Source of the DNA: Pseudomonas sp. CROZ-RG-20F-R04-15
GTDB taxonomy: Bacteria; Pseudomonadota; Gammaproteobacteria; Pseudomonadales; Pseudomonadaceae
NCBI RefSeq assembly: GCF_022662375.1
Contig: NZ_JAKNQL010000007.1
Coordinates: 124,001 to 188,000 of the forward strand
Reading direction: 5' to 3'
Length of the DNA stretch: 64,000 nt
Every line of letters starts with the position of its first letter. Position 1 is the stretch's first letter. This document shows, in pieces, positions 26,950 to 36,538 of this stretch. The position numbers were made by a program, and so were the translations under genes. The notes under the pieces are model-generated. The model worked only from the letters and a program-made list of their open reading frames with translations, did no database searches and was not told the origin of the DNA.

Positions 26950-27759
26950 ATGATCAACAAAGCAGGTTTGACCCTGGCCGTGCTCGGCGCGCTGCTGACG
27001 TCGTTCGGTGCGCAGGCGCTGGAGCCGTTGCGCGTCGCCGCCGATCCGGTGCCCCACGCGCAGATTCTGGCGTACATCCAGAAAATCGATCCGCAGCTGA
27101 ATCTCAAAGTCATCGAGATCCCCAACGGCGTGAACTCCAACGAACTGTTGGTGCACGGTGACGTCGACGCCAATTACTTCCAGCACCTGCCGTACCTGAA
27201 ATCCCAGGAAAAGGCCCTCGGCGAGAAACTTGCTGTAGCGGCCACGGTGCATATCGAACCCTTGGGTATTTACTCGCATCGGCATAAAAGCTTCGCTGAT
27301 GTACCGGTAAAAGGCACCGTCGCCGTGCCCAACAACGTCACCAACCTGAGTCGCGCGCTGTACCTGTTGCAGGACAACGGCCTGATCAAACTCAAACCCG
27401 GCTTCAACGATCCGGCCGCCGATCAGGCAACGCCCAAGGACATCGCCGAGAACCCGAAACAGCTGAAGATTCTCGAAATCGAATCACCGCAGATTCCGCG
27501 CTCGCTGGACGACGTCGATCTGGCCGTGATCAACGGCAACTACGCGCTCGACGCAGGTTTGGTGCCGGCCAAGGATGCCCTTGGCCTGGAGAAAGCCGAG
27601 CACAACCCCTATGCCAATATTCTGGTGACCACGCCCAAGCTCGAACACGACCCGCGTATCGCGCAACTGGCCAAGGACCTGACGTCGCCCGAGGTCGCCA
27701 AGTACATCACCGACAACTTTGCCGGCTCGGTGATTCCGGTGGCGGGCAGCAAGCCATGA
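26950..27759 (+). CDS. NlpA/MetQ-type periplasmic substrate-binding protein
   Basis: A 269-residue binding protein of the MetQ family with a Sec signal peptide ending FGAQA at about 24. There is no lipobox cysteine, so it is soluble rather than lipid-anchored like E. coli MetQ. The YFQHLPYL segment belongs to the family's ligand pocket. The family binds methionine and relatives. AAGGA precedes the start, and the stop overlaps the ABC ATPase start (ATGA). Confidence 0.9.
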   Translation: MINKAGLTLAVLGALLTSFGAQALEPLRVAADPVPHAQILAYIQKIDPQLNLKVIEIPNGVNSNELLVHGDVDANYFQHLPYLKSQEKALGEKLAVAATVHIEPLGIYSHRHKSFADVPVKGTVAVPNNVTNLSRALYLLQDNGLIKLKPGFNDPAADQATPKDIAENPKQLKILEIESPQIPRSLDDVDLAVINGNYALDAGLVPAKDALGLEKAEHNPYANILVTTPKLEHDPRIAQLAKDLTSPEVAKYITDNFAGSVIPVAGSKP

Positions 27760-28556
27760 TCGCCGTCGAGCAGTTGAGCAAGACCTATCCTTCGGCCGCG
27801 CAACCGGCACTCGATCAGGTCTCGCTGAGCATTCCCGACGGTGCGGTCTTCGGGATTCTAGGGCGTAGCGGGGCGGGCAAGTCGACGCTGCTGCGCTGCC
27901 TCAATCTGCTCGAACGACCGAACAGCGGCCGGATCCTGATTGACGGTGTGGATCTGCTGACGTTGTCCGACAGTGACTTGCGCAAACAACGCCAGCGCAT
28001 CGGCATGATCTTCCAGGGCTTCAATCTGCTGCATTCGCGCACGGTATTCGACAACATCGCGGTGCCGCTGGAGATCGCCAAGGTCGGCAAACCATGGCGC
28101 CATGTGCGGGTTCGCGAATTGCTCGAGCTGGTCGGCTTGAGTGACAAGGCGCAGGCCTTTCCCTCGCAATTGTCCGGCGGGCAGAAACAGCGCGTCGGCA
28201 TTGCCCGTGCCCTGGCCGCAGAGCCGGCGTACCTGCTCTCGGACGAGGCCACCAGTGCACTCGACCCGGAAACCACCGCGTCGATCCTTGAACTGCTGCG
28301 CGATATCAATCGGCAACTGGGCGTGACCATCGTACTGATCACCCACGAACTGGAGGTGGTCAAGTCGATCTGCGACCACGCCGCCTTCATGGCCAACGGA
28401 CGTCTGGTCGAAGCCGGGCCGGTGCCCCGGCTGCTGGCGGATGCGCAATCGCAACTGGGAGCCTCGTTGCGCCCGACCTGCGGCTTGCCGTTGGGCCACG
28501 ACGCACCGGGCCTGAGTTTTCTCAAGCAATACGGCGTACGGGCGGCGCACTCATGA
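27756..28556 (+). CDS. MetN-like ABC transporter ATPase
   Basis: A 266-residue ATPase with Walker A GRSGAGKS (36-43), signature LSGGQKQR, Walker [13 protein letters not shown] and the H-loop TH. It is shorter than E. coli MetN (about 343 residues) because the C-terminal regulatory (NIL) domain that senses methionine is missing. Feedback inhibition of that kind is therefore not expected. Both ends overlap neighbours by ATGA, showing translational coupling with MetQ- and MetI-like genes. Confidence 0.92.
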   Translation: MIAVEQLSKTYPSAAQPALDQVSLSIPDGAVFGILGRSGAGKSTLLRCLNLLERPNSGRILIDGVDLLTLSDSDLRKQRQRIGMIFQGFNLLHSRTVFDNIAVPLEIAKVGKPWRHVRVRELLELVGLSDKAQAFPSQLSGGQKQRVGIARALAAEPAYLLSDEATSALDPETTASILELLRDINRQLGVTIVLITHELEVVKSICDHAAFMANGRLVEAGPVPRLLADAQSQLGASLRPTCGLPLGHDAPGLSFLKQYGVRAAHS

Positions 28557-29224
28557 ACCGCACGGTCAATTGGGATGAAATTCTGCAACTGCTGTTCAAC
28601 GCCACCGGTGAAACCCTGTACATGGTTCTGCTCGCGGGGCTGTTCACGCTGCTGATCGGCTTGCCGCTGGGCGTGTTGCTGTTTATCAGTCGTCGCGACG
28701 GGCTGTTGCCGTTGCCACGCTTGAATGCCGTGCTGGGTGGCGTGGTCAACCTCGGCCGTTCGCTGCCATTCGTGGTGATGCTGATTGCCCTGATTCCGCT
28801 GACGCGGCTGCTGGTCGGCACAACACTGGGCAGCACCGCCGCTGTGGTGCCGATCACCATCGGCGCGTTTCCGTTCTTCGCCCGCATCGTCGAAAACGCG
28901 CTGGACGAAGTCGACAAGGGCCGCATCGAAGCGATCCTCGCCATGGGCGGCGACATCGGCCATGTGATTTTCAAAGTGTTATTGCCCGAAGCGCTGCCGG
29001 CATTGCTTGCGGGTATCACGCTGACGCTGGTGATGCTGATCGGTTTTTCCTCGATGGCCGGCGTGATCGGCGGTGGCGGGCTGGGTGATCTGGCGATCCG
29101 TTACGGCTATCAGCGATTCAACAATGAAGTGATGGTGGCCACGGTGGTGGTGTTGGTGATCCTCGTTCAGGGCGTGCAAAGCCTGGGCGATCGGTTGGTT
29201 CGTTCGCTGGCGCATCGCCGCTAA
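28553..29224 (+). CDS. MetI-like ABC transporter permease
   Basis: A 223-residue inner-membrane permease with about five hydrophobic segments and the EAA-type coupling loop ([20 protein letters not shown]). It completes a MetQNI-type importer. The stop is 8 bp before the next ABC gene, so the ribose-type importer is in the same operon. Confidence 0.92.
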   Translation: MNRTVNWDEILQLLFNATGETLYMVLLAGLFTLLIGLPLGVLLFISRRDGLLPLPRLNAVLGGVVNLGRSLPFVVMLIALIPLTRLLVGTTLGSTAAVVPITIGAFPFFARIVENALDEVDKGRIEAILAMGGDIGHVIFKVLLPEALPALLAGITLTLVMLIGFSSMAGVIGGGGLGDLAIRYGYQRFNNEVMVATVVVLVILVQGVQSLGDRLVRSLAHRR

Positions 29225-29232
29225 GGAATTGT

Positions 29233-30789
29233 ATGAGTGTGCCGGTCGCCGTCGTTCGCGAGCCGCTGATTCGTGTACGTGAGCTAAGCAAAATATTTGG
29301 CGCGAGTCGGGCGCTGGATGCCGTCAGCCTGGACATCTATCCCGCCGAAGTGGTGGCGTTGCTCGGTGCCAATGGCGCAGGCAAGTCGACCCTGGTGAAG
29401 ATTCTCGCGGGCAGCCAGACCGCCGACGCTGGCGAGATCTGGCTGGAGGGCGCGCCGCGACATTTCAGCTCGCCGCTGTCGGCGCGGCGCTTCGGCATTG
29501 TCGCAGTGCACCAGCAGATCAACGAGGGCATCGCACCGGGTTTGAATGTCGCGGAAAACCTCCTGCTCGATGAACTGTGCAAGCCGGATGCGGACTTCTG
29601 GCTCAATCGTAAACGCCTGCTGGAACGCGCCGCGAGCATCGCCGCCGGGCTGGGTCTGACCTTGCCGCTGGAGCAGCCAATCGAGCATCTCGGTCAGGCC
29701 GAACGGCAATTGGTGGTGCTTGCCCGGGCCTTGGCGTTGCAACCGCGTCTGCTGATTCTCGATGAGCCGACGGCAGCGCTCTCCGACACCGAGGCGCAGC
29801 GCCTGTTTGGTTTGATCGACACTTTGCGCAGTCGCGGCGTGGCAATTCTGTACATCTCCCATCGACTCTCCGACCTGCAACGGGTGGCAGATCGCGCCAT
29901 CGTCCTGCGTGATGGCCAGTTCGCGGGCGAGTTCACGGCGCGGCAATTGCCGCAAGCGGTGAGCGCCATGCTCGGGCAGGCGCTGGCCGGGCATGTTTAT
30001 CAGCCGTGCGTGGCCGGGCGCGAGGTGTTGAAACTCAACGCCATGCAGATTCTGCCGCGCTCAGCCGCGTTTGATCTGCGCCTGCACGAGAACGAAGTGG
30101 TGGTGCTCACCGGGCTGTTGGGTGCCGGTAAAAGTGAAATCGCCGAGGTGCTGTTCGGCCTGCGTAAGGCGGCCTCGGGCAGCGTGCAACTGGATGGCAC
30201 TGACTGGCGTGCGGACTCACCGCGCCAAGCCATTCAAAGCGGGGTTTTCTTCGCTGCCGAAGACCGCGCCAGTCAGTCGCTGGTAGCGGATTTCTCCCTG
30301 CGCCGGACCTTGACCTTACCGTTTCTGCAACGCTTCAGCCGTGGCGGATTTATCCGTAACCGCGCCGAAGCGGCAGCGGTCGAAGCGCAAGTAGCAGCGC
30401 TCGGAATCAAGACTGCCGGCATCGATGTACCAATGTCTGCGTTGTCGGGCGGCAATCAACAGAAAGTCGTGCTCGGCCGCTGGCTGCTCGGCGAAGGGCG
30501 GGTATTAATCCTCGATGAACCCTTTCAAGGCGTCGACGTGCGCGCCCGCCGCGATATCGGCCAACTGCTGCGCGACAGCGCCAAGGGGCGCGCGACGTTA
30601 GTGATTTGCGCCGACGTCGATGAAACCCTGGAAATTGCCGACCGCATCCTGTTGGTGCGCGATCACGCCGTGGTCGCCGAGTACCCGCGTGCCGGCCTCA
30701 ATCGTGCTGATCTGGTGGCCGCACTGGCCGGCAGCGACGTGACCGAACATTCCCCTCAAGCCACGCCAAGGAGCAGAGCGAGTGCCTGA
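29233..30789 (+). CDS. Ribose/galactose-type ABC importer ATPase (two ATPase domains)
   Basis: A 518-residue tandem ATPase of the RbsA/MglA type. The N-half has Walker A GANGAGKST and Walker B LLILDEPTAALS with a degenerate signature (LGQAERQLV). The C-half has a GLLGAGKSE Walker A and an intact signature LSGGNQQKV with LILDEPFQGVD. AAGGAA precedes the ATG. The class usually imports sugars or nucleosides; the cargo here is unknown. It overlaps the permease start by 8 nt. Confidence 0.92.
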   Translation: MSVPVAVVREPLIRVRELSKIFGASRALDAVSLDIYPAEVVALLGANGAGKSTLVKILAGSQTADAGEIWLEGAPRHFSSPLSARRFGIVAVHQQINEGIAPGLNVAENLLLDELCKPDADFWLNRKRLLERAASIAAGLGLTLPLEQPIEHLGQAERQLVVLARALALQPRLLILDEPTAALSDTEAQRLFGLIDTLRSRGVAILYISHRLSDLQRVADRAIVLRDGQFAGEFTARQLPQAVSAMLGQALAGHVYQPCVAGREVLKLNAMQILPRSAAFDLRLHENEVVVLTGLLGAGKSEIAEVLFGLRKAASGSVQLDGTDWRADSPRQAIQSGVFFAAEDRASQSLVADFSLRRTLTLPFLQRFSRGGFIRNRAEAAAVEAQVAALGIKTAGIDVPMSALSGGNQQKVVLGRWLLGEGRVLILDEPFQGVDVRARRDIGQLLRDSAKGRATLVICADVDETLEIADRILLVRDHAVVAEYPRAGLNRADLVAALAGSDVTEHSPQATPRSRASA

Positions 30790-31807
30790 TTCAAGTTCAC
30801 TGTTATCGACCGAACCGGCACGCGCCGAACGTCTGCTGCACGGGTTGATCCGCTATGGCCTGTTATGGCTGCTGGCGCTGATCGTGGTGTTTTTCAGTGT
30901 GGCCGAGCCGGCATTCCTGCGCGTCGGCAATCTGTTCAGCATCTTGCAGTCGGTGTCGATTGTCGCGCTGCTGGCGCTCGGCGTGACGCTGACCATGGCG
31001 GTCGGCGGTCTCGATCTGTCGATTGGCGCCGTGGCGGCGATGAGCCTGATGATCGCCAGTTACGTGATGGTCGTGCTCGGCTGGGGCGCGGTGCCGGCGG
31101 TATTGATCAGTCTCGCGGGCGGGGCGCTGGTCGGCCTGCTCAACGGCTGGCTGATCGTCAAATTACGGGTGCCGGACATTCTCGCGACGCTGGGCAGCAT
31201 GTTTCTGGTGATTGGCGTGCAACTGATTCCCACCGGTGGGCGTTCGATTGCGGTCGGCATGACTTTGCCCAGCGGTGAGGAAACCGAAGGTACCTTCAGT
31301 ACCGCGTTTCTGGCGCTGGGGCGTGGGCGGTTGTGGGAGGTGGTGCCGATTCCGGTGTTGATCACGGCCGTGGTCGCGATCGCAGTGTGGCTGTTTCTCG
31401 AGCGCACGCGCATTGGCCGTTTGTTCTATGCCATCGGCGGCAACGAGCAAGCCGCACGATTGGCTGGCGCGCCGGTGCAGCGTTTCAAATTGCTGGCTTA
31501 CGTGCTCTCGGCGTTGCTCGCATCGCTCGGCGGATTGTTGCTGGCAGCGCGCTTGGGTCGCGGCGATGTCAGTTCGGGCAACGGTCTGGTGCTGGATGCC
31601 CTCGGCGCTGCGCTGATCGGGTTTGCCGTGCTCGGCGCGAAGAAGCCCAACGCCTTTGGCACCCTGGTCGGGGCGCTGCTGGTGGCGGCGCTGCTCAACG
31701 GCCTGACCATGCTCAACGCGCCGTATTACGCGCAGGATTTCGTCAAGGGACTGGTGTTGGTGCTGGCCCTGATGTTCACGTTCGGCCTCGCGCATCGGGC
31801 GCGTTGA
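30782..31807 (+). CDS. Ribose-type ABC permease (BPD_transp_2)
   Basis: A 341-residue membrane protein with about 8-10 hydrophobic segments and the GVTLTMAVGGLDLSIGAVAA motif of RbsC-type permeases. A GTG start at 30782 is chosen: AAGGAG lies 8 nt upstream and the gene then overlaps the ATPase by 8 nt. It pairs with the ATPase before it and the binding protein after it. Confidence 0.9.
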   Translation: MPDSSSLLSTEPARAERLLHGLIRYGLLWLLALIVVFFSVAEPAFLRVGNLFSILQSVSIVALLALGVTLTMAVGGLDLSIGAVAAMSLMIASYVMVVLGWGAVPAVLISLAGGALVGLLNGWLIVKLRVPDILATLGSMFLVIGVQLIPTGGRSIAVGMTLPSGEETEGTFSTAFLALGRGRLWEVVPIPVLITAVVAIAVWLFLERTRIGRLFYAIGGNEQAARLAGAPVQRFKLLAYVLSALLASLGGLLLAARLGRGDVSSGNGLVLDALGAALIGFAVLGAKKPNAFGTLVGALLVAALLNGLTMLNAPYYAQDFVKGLVLVLALMFTFGLAHRAR

Positions 31808-31830
31808 GCCGCTTTATTCAAGGAAGTTGC

Positions 31831-32886
31831 ATGCACGCCTCAATCACACAGTTCGCCCGTCATTGCCTCGCCGGTGCGCTGCTCTCGGCAATGGCGCTAA
31901 GCGCTCAGGCCAAAGCCTTGCCCGGCGCGCCGGCACCGTTCGACAAAGGTCAGGTGCAGATCGCGTTGGTGGGGTATCTGTTTTCCGGGGACTTTCCCGA
32001 GGCGTATCTGCGCGGTGTCGAGAAGCAGACCGAAGCGCTGGGGGCCAACCTGCGGGTATTCGATGCCCGGCAGCAGGCGGCGAGCCAGGGCGAGATGATC
32101 GATCAGGCGATCGATCTGGGCGTCGACGGCATCATCGTTCAGCTCGGCCTGGCCGAAACCCTGAAAGCGCCGATTGAACGGGCCATCGCCAAGGGCATCA
32201 AGGTCGTCGCTTTTGACGTCGATCTGAACACCCCGCAAGTGACTCAGGTCGAGCAGGATCACCATGCGCTGGCGCGTCTGGCGTTGGATCAGGCCATCAA
32301 GGACAACGGTACGAAGTTCGATGCCGGCTACGTGTACATCAGTGGTTTTACACCGATGGAGCGCCGCGATGAAATCTGGAGTCAGGTCAAGAAAGCCAAT
32401 CCCGGGATCGTCGAGAAGGCGCGGTTCGGCACGTTGAATCCGCCGATCGCCAACTCGGTGGCGGATCAGGCCAGCGCCGTGCTTCGAGCCAACCCGGGCA
32501 TCAGCGTGATTTTCGCGCCGTTCGATGAATTCGCCAAAGGCGCGAAAATCGCCGTCGATGAGGCAGGGCTGACGAGCAAGGTGAAGATCTACAGCGCCGA
32601 CATTTCCACCGCCGATATTCAGATCATGAAAGAACCGGACAGCGCCTGGGCGGCGACGGCGGCGGTCAACCCGCAAGTCGCCGGGGCGATCAGCGTGCGC
32701 AGTCTGGCGATGTTGATTGCCGGGGAAAATCCCGGGCATCAGGTGCTGGTGCCGCCGACGCTGATTACCCGTCAGCAGTTGCTGGATCTGGACGTGAAGA
32801 ACGTTCGTGATTTGGCGCAGAAGCTTCCGAGCTTCGGTGACACCGCGAATGTCGCACGGGCGCCGTGGATTCCGGTGGACAACTAG
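31831..32886 (+). CDS. Sugar-type periplasmic binding protein (Peripla_BP_4)
   Basis: A 351-residue RbsB-family solute receptor with a signal peptide ending at ALSAQA (about residue 27) and the two-lobe pattern of the family (VQIALVGYLFSGDFPEAYLRG, then IDLGVDGIIVQLG). AAGGAAG lies before the ATG; the frame extends upstream inside the permease but has no start there. It is the last gene of the operon that begins at 25876, and a REP pair follows. Confidence 0.9.
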   Translation: MHASITQFARHCLAGALLSAMALSAQAKALPGAPAPFDKGQVQIALVGYLFSGDFPEAYLRGVEKQTEALGANLRVFDARQQAASQGEMIDQAIDLGVDGIIVQLGLAETLKAPIERAIAKGIKVVAFDVDLNTPQVTQVEQDHHALARLALDQAIKDNGTKFDAGYVYISGFTPMERRDEIWSQVKKANPGIVEKARFGTLNPPIANSVADQASAVLRANPGISVIFAPFDEFAKGAKIAVDEAGLTSKVKIYSADISTADIQIMKEPDSAWAATAAVNPQVAGAISVRSLAMLIAGENPGHQVLVPPTLITRQQLLDLDVKNVRDLAQKLPSFGDTANVARAPWIPVDN

Positions 32887-32909
32887 AACATTCGCCACGA
32901 CATCGCCCA

Positions 32910-33004
32910 TGTGGGAGCGAGCCTGCTCGCGAAAAGGCCCGATCAGTTGATATCTCTGTTGATTGACCCACCGCTTTCGCGAGCAGGCTCGCTCCCACAG
33001 GGGT
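32910..33004. repeat. Inverted pair of Pseudomonas REP elements
   Basis: TGTGGGAGCGAGCCTGCTCGCGAA faces TTCGCGAGCAGGCTCGCTCCCACA between the binding protein and the molybdopterin oxidoreductase genes. It closes the transport operon. Confidence 0.92.
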
Positions 33005-33032
33005 AAGGCACAGTGCGGAAACTGAGGTTCAC

Positions 33033-33698
33033 ATGCACAACAAAGCTTCGCGCTTACGCAAAAGCCGTTCACCGGCGACGGATCCGGCATACGGCAATCG
33101 ACTGCCCCCAGGCCAGGTGCTGACGGAACGTTTTCCAATCCTCCATGAAGGCGAAGTACCGGATTACGATCTCGCCAACTGGTCGCTGCACCTGTTCGGC
33201 ACACTCGCACGGCCAATCGAATTGCGTTACGCCGATCTGCAGGCGCTGCCGCAACGACAATTGCGCTGCGACATCCATTGTGTGACGCGCTGGTCGAAGT
33301 TCGACACCGAGTGGAGCGGGGTGCATCTGCAGGACTTGTTGCAGGCGTTCGATATCCAGCCGACGTCGGCGTTCGTCATGGCCCACGCCGACCACGACTA
33401 CCAGACCAACTTGCGACTTGAGGATTTGCTGCACCCTGACACGCTGCTGGCCACCCATTACGCCGGCCAGCCGCTGACCGCGCAACATGGCTGGCCGCTA
33501 CGGCTGGTGGTGGCGGGGCGGTATTTCTGGAAGAGCGCGAAGTGGCTGCGCGGGCTTGAATTCGTCGAGCAGGAACAACCGGGGTTCTGGGAGCAGAACG
33601 GCTTTCACCTGCACGCTGATCCGTTTGCCGAACAGCGATTCAGTGGTGATGAACTGGATATTGCCGAGGATGCCTGGCTGGAAAAAGCGTTCGACTAA
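33033..33698 (+). CDS. Molybdopterin-dependent oxidoreductase (sulfite-oxidase fold, YuiH-like)
   Basis: A 221-residue single-domain Mo-cofactor protein. C83 in IHCVTRWS is the probable Mo-ligating cysteine, and WPLRLVVAGRYFWKSAKW is the matching downstream motif. No signal peptide is visible, so a cytoplasmic location is likely, unlike periplasmic MsrP. GAGG precedes the ATG. It sits between two REP pairs and is probably its own unit; a link to the upstream sulfur-type importer is speculation. Confidence 0.87.
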   Translation: MHNKASRLRKSRSPATDPAYGNRLPPGQVLTERFPILHEGEVPDYDLANWSLHLFGTLARPIELRYADLQALPQRQLRCDIHCVTRWSKFDTEWSGVHLQDLLQAFDIQPTSAFVMAHADHDYQTNLRLEDLLHPDTLLATHYAGQPLTAQHGWPLRLVVAGRYFWKSAKWLRGLEFVEQEQPGFWEQNGFHLHADPFAEQRFSGDELDIAEDAWLEKAFD

Positions 33699-33741
33699 GT
33701 CTCCAGGACGCAACCTGTTCAAACATGGAAATACGATCAAC

Positions 33742-33835
33742 CTGTGGGAGCGAGCTTGCTCGCGAAGGGGCCTTTTCAGTGACCTATTCGTTGACTGATC
33801 TACCGCATTCGCGAGCAAGCTCGCTCCCACAGGGG
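33742..33835. repeat. Inverted pair of Pseudomonas REP elements
   Basis: TGTGGGAGCGAGCTTGCTCGCGAA faces TTCGCGAGCAAGCTCGCTCCCACA. It separates the molybdopterin gene from the TonB receptor leader. Confidence 0.92.
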
Positions 33836-34150
33836 GATGTGTTTGCATAGCTATTTAGTTGTTGATTAGTTGGTGCTGGTGTTGGCTCAGCAACACTTCT
33901 GCTGAACTAAGAACACTCCTTTAGAGCGATCTAACCTAAGCGTTATTGGTTCTTTTACGAGCACTGGCAGCTCGTCTAGCATCGAGTTTCAAGGGGAAAC
34001 GTCTCACGCTGGGGAAACTGCAACTCACCGTAAAAAAGCCTTCACTGCCTTCCAGAAATCCAAAACTACAGCAGACATTGCCGCGCATTGCTTGCCGAAC
34101 TTTATTGTCGGCAACGGCCGGGTATTAACTGCGATTCAAGGAGCTGTTAT
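33836..34150 (+). other. Leader region of the TonB receptor gene, no gene seen
   Basis: About 315 bp of moderately AT-rich DNA. It presumably holds the promoter and 5' leader of the receptor gene. I see no Fur-box-like palindrome, no riboswitch that I recognise and no convincing coding frame. Confidence 0.5.
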
Positions 34151-36538
34151 ATGCATTACCGTCCCCGTTCATTACTGGCGGCTGCTGTCGTGTCCGCTAT
34201 CTGGCAACTTCCGGCCAACGCCGAAGAAACGTCGGCAGGTGCCGACAGCGAATCCCGACTTGGCACCGTATTGGTCACCGGCACCCGTGGCACTTCACGC
34301 ACCGTGCTGGATTCGCCGGTGCCAGTCGATGTGCTCACCGCCGAAGACCTCAAATCCGCCGGCGCCGCTGATGGCGAGTTGGGTGCGGCGTTGCAGACGT
34401 TGCTGCCATCTTTCAGCCTGCCGCGCCAATCCAACTCCGGCGGCGCCGACCATGTGCGCGCCGCGCAACTGCGTGGCATGAGTCCGGATCAGGTGCTGGT
34501 GCTGGTCAACGGCAAGCGTCGCCACACGTCAGCGGTGGTCAACGACTCGTCGAAGATTGGCCGCGGTACCGCGCCGGTCGACTTCAACTCGATCCCGATC
34601 AGCGCGATCAAACGCATCGAAGTGTTGCGTGACGGCGCCGGTGCACAGTACGGCTCCGACGCGATTGCCGGGGTGATCAACATCATCCTCGACGACGCCC
34701 CCGAGGGCGGCGAAGTGTCGACGAGTTATGGCGCCTATCACACCCATCAAGACGCCATCGACAAGACCACCACCGACGGCCAGAACAGCGTGACCACCGC
34801 GAAGATCGGCACGCGTTTGGGTGAGGAGGGCGGGTTTATTCGTGGCGGCACCGAATACAAGGATCGCAACCCGACCAACCGCGCCGGTTTCGACGGTTTT
34901 GCCGACAGCCCCGGCCAGCGCAACTATGTGATGGGCGACGGCGTCGCGCGCGACGTCAATCTCTGGTTCAACAGCGAACTGCCGCTGGCCGGCGGCAAAG
35001 CCTACAGCTTCGGCACCTACAATCAGCGCCACACCACCGGCGCCGAGTTCTATCGCTACCCGTCCGAACAGCCGCAGTTCTACCCCAACGGCTACTTGCC
35101 ACAATCGCTCGGCGACAATAAAGATGTCTCCGCCACTGCCGGTTTCAAAGGCCTTATCGGGGAAGAGTGGGATTTCGACAGCAGCGTCACCCATGGCCGC
35201 AACCGCTTCGAGGGCTCGACTCGACGCACGCTTAACGTCAGCCTCGGTGAGGACTCGCCAACAAAGTTCGACACCGGCGATTACGAGCTGCGGCAGACCA
35301 CCACCAACCTCGACTTCAGTCGTGAACTGCGTCTTGGCGAGCGCTCGTTCGTACTGGCGGTCGGCGGTGAGTACCGCTACGAAAACTACCTGACCTACGC
35401 CGGTGACGAGGCTTCGTATATCGGCTCCGGAGCCGACGGCGCCAACGGCCTGCGGCCGAGCGAAGAGTCGGATCTGGATCGCAATGTTTTCGGCACTTAC
35501 GCCGAGTTGTCCGGCGATCTCACCGAACGCTTCTTCGTTGACGCCGCCACGCGCTGGGAGCATTACGACGATGCCGGCAGCAAACTCACCGGCAAACTCA
35601 GCGGTCGCTACAAACTCACCGAACAATGGGCCTTGCGCGGCGCAGTCTCGAACAACTTCCGCGCACCGTCGCTGGCGCAGAGTGGCTTCCAGAACACCAC
35701 CAGCAACTTCGGCGATGGCGGCACGCTGACTGACATCCGTGTGCTCTCGGTCAACGACCCGATCGCCCGCGCACTGGGCGCTGAAAAACTCGATCCGGAA
35801 ACCTCGAAGAACTTCAGCCTCGGCCTGACTTTCCAGTTGAACGAACGCTTCGACGCGTCGCTGGACGTGTTCCGAATCGACGTCAAGGATCGCATCACCC
35901 TGTCGCAACGCATCGGCAGCGATGCCCTGGAAAACTACATCAACGACAACTTCGGCGTTGCTGGCGTGCACGACGTCAACTTCTTCACCAACGCCGCCGA
36001 CACCAGCACCCACGGCGCCGAACTGGTGCTCAACTACCATCAGCCGTTCTACGAAGGGCAACTGGGCCTGACCACGGCGTACACCTACAACCACACCAAA
36101 GTCACCAGCACCAAAGGCACGCCATCGCAACTGACGGCGCTGGGCATCGGCAATGACGCCCTCGTTGGTGTCGAAGAAACCAACACCCTGACCGACGCGG
36201 CACCGAAGGATCGTTTCATCTTTTCCGCCAACTGGGCCAGCGAACACTGGGGCTTGCTCGGTCGCTTGACGCGTCAGGGCGAGACCACCCGGGTGTTCGA
36301 TTTCGGCGACTCGCAGCCCGAGCAAACCTATGGCGCGGTGTGGCAACTGGACGCCGAAGTGGCTTACAAATTCACGCCGAAATTCAACATTGCCGTAGGC
36401 GGCAACAACCTCACCGACAACTACCCGGAACGTTCCGGTTCGGCAATCAACTACGGCGGCAACCTGCCGTACGACGTGCTCTCGCCAATCGGCACCAACG
36501 GCGCCTACTACTACGCCCGCGCCACCTATGGTTTCTGA
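34151..36538 (+). CDS. TonB-dependent outer-membrane receptor
   Basis: A 795-residue receptor: signal peptide ending PANA at about 25, plug domain at about 60-180 (LVTGTRGTSRTVLDSPVPVDVLTAEDL, cut here as the region near residue 40, and IKRIEVLRDGAGAQYGSDAIAG), then a 22-strand barrel ending in the aromatic terminus TYGF. AAGGAG precedes the ATG. It overlaps an APC permease gene by 11 nt, an unusual outer/inner membrane uptake pair. The ligand may be an amino-acid-like or small organic compound; nothing points specifically to siderophores. Confidence 0.92.
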   Translation: MHYRPRSLLAAAVVSAIWQLPANAEETSAGADSESRLGTVLVTGTRGTSRTVLDSPVPVDVLTAEDLKSAGAADGELGAALQTLLPSFSLPRQSNSGGADHVRAAQLRGMSPDQVLVLVNGKRRHTSAVVNDSSKIGRGTAPVDFNSIPISAIKRIEVLRDGAGAQYGSDAIAGVINIILDDAPEGGEVSTSYGAYHTHQDAIDKTTTDGQNSVTTAKIGTRLGEEGGFIRGGTEYKDRNPTNRAGFDGFADSPGQRNYVMGDGVARDVNLWFNSELPLAGGKAYSFGTYNQRHTTGAEFYRYPSEQPQFYPNGYLPQSLGDNKDVSATAGFKGLIGEEWDFDSSVTHGRNRFEGSTRRTLNVSLGEDSPTKFDTGDYELRQTTTNLDFSRELRLGERSFVLAVGGEYRYENYLTYAGDEASYIGSGADGANGLRPSEESDLDRNVFGTYAELSGDLTERFFVDAATRWEHYDDAGSKLTGKLSGRYKLTEQWALRGAVSNNFRAPSLAQSGFQNTTSNFGDGGTLTDIRVLSVNDPIARALGAEKLDPETSKNFSLGLTFQLNERFDASLDVFRIDVKDRITLSQRIGSDALENYINDNFGVAGVHDVNFFTNAADTSTHGAELVLNYHQPFYEGQLGLTTAYTYNHTKVTSTKGTPSQLTALGIGNDALVGVEETNTLTDAAPKDRFIFSANWASEHWGLLGRLTRQGETTRVFDFGDSQPEQTYGAVWQLDAEVAYKFTPKFNIAVGGNNLTDNYPERSGSAINYGGNLPYDVLSPIGTNGAYYYARATYGF

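Noticed and set aside
31897..33216. Minus-strand frame of 439 codons through the binding protein gene and REP pair
   Set aside because: It runs through REP DNA and opposite a gene with a clear signal peptide and fold.
34529..36346. Minus-strand frame of 605 codons inside the TonB receptor gene
   Set aside because: Shadow of a high-GC gene in another frame; the plus-strand protein has clear receptor domains throughout.
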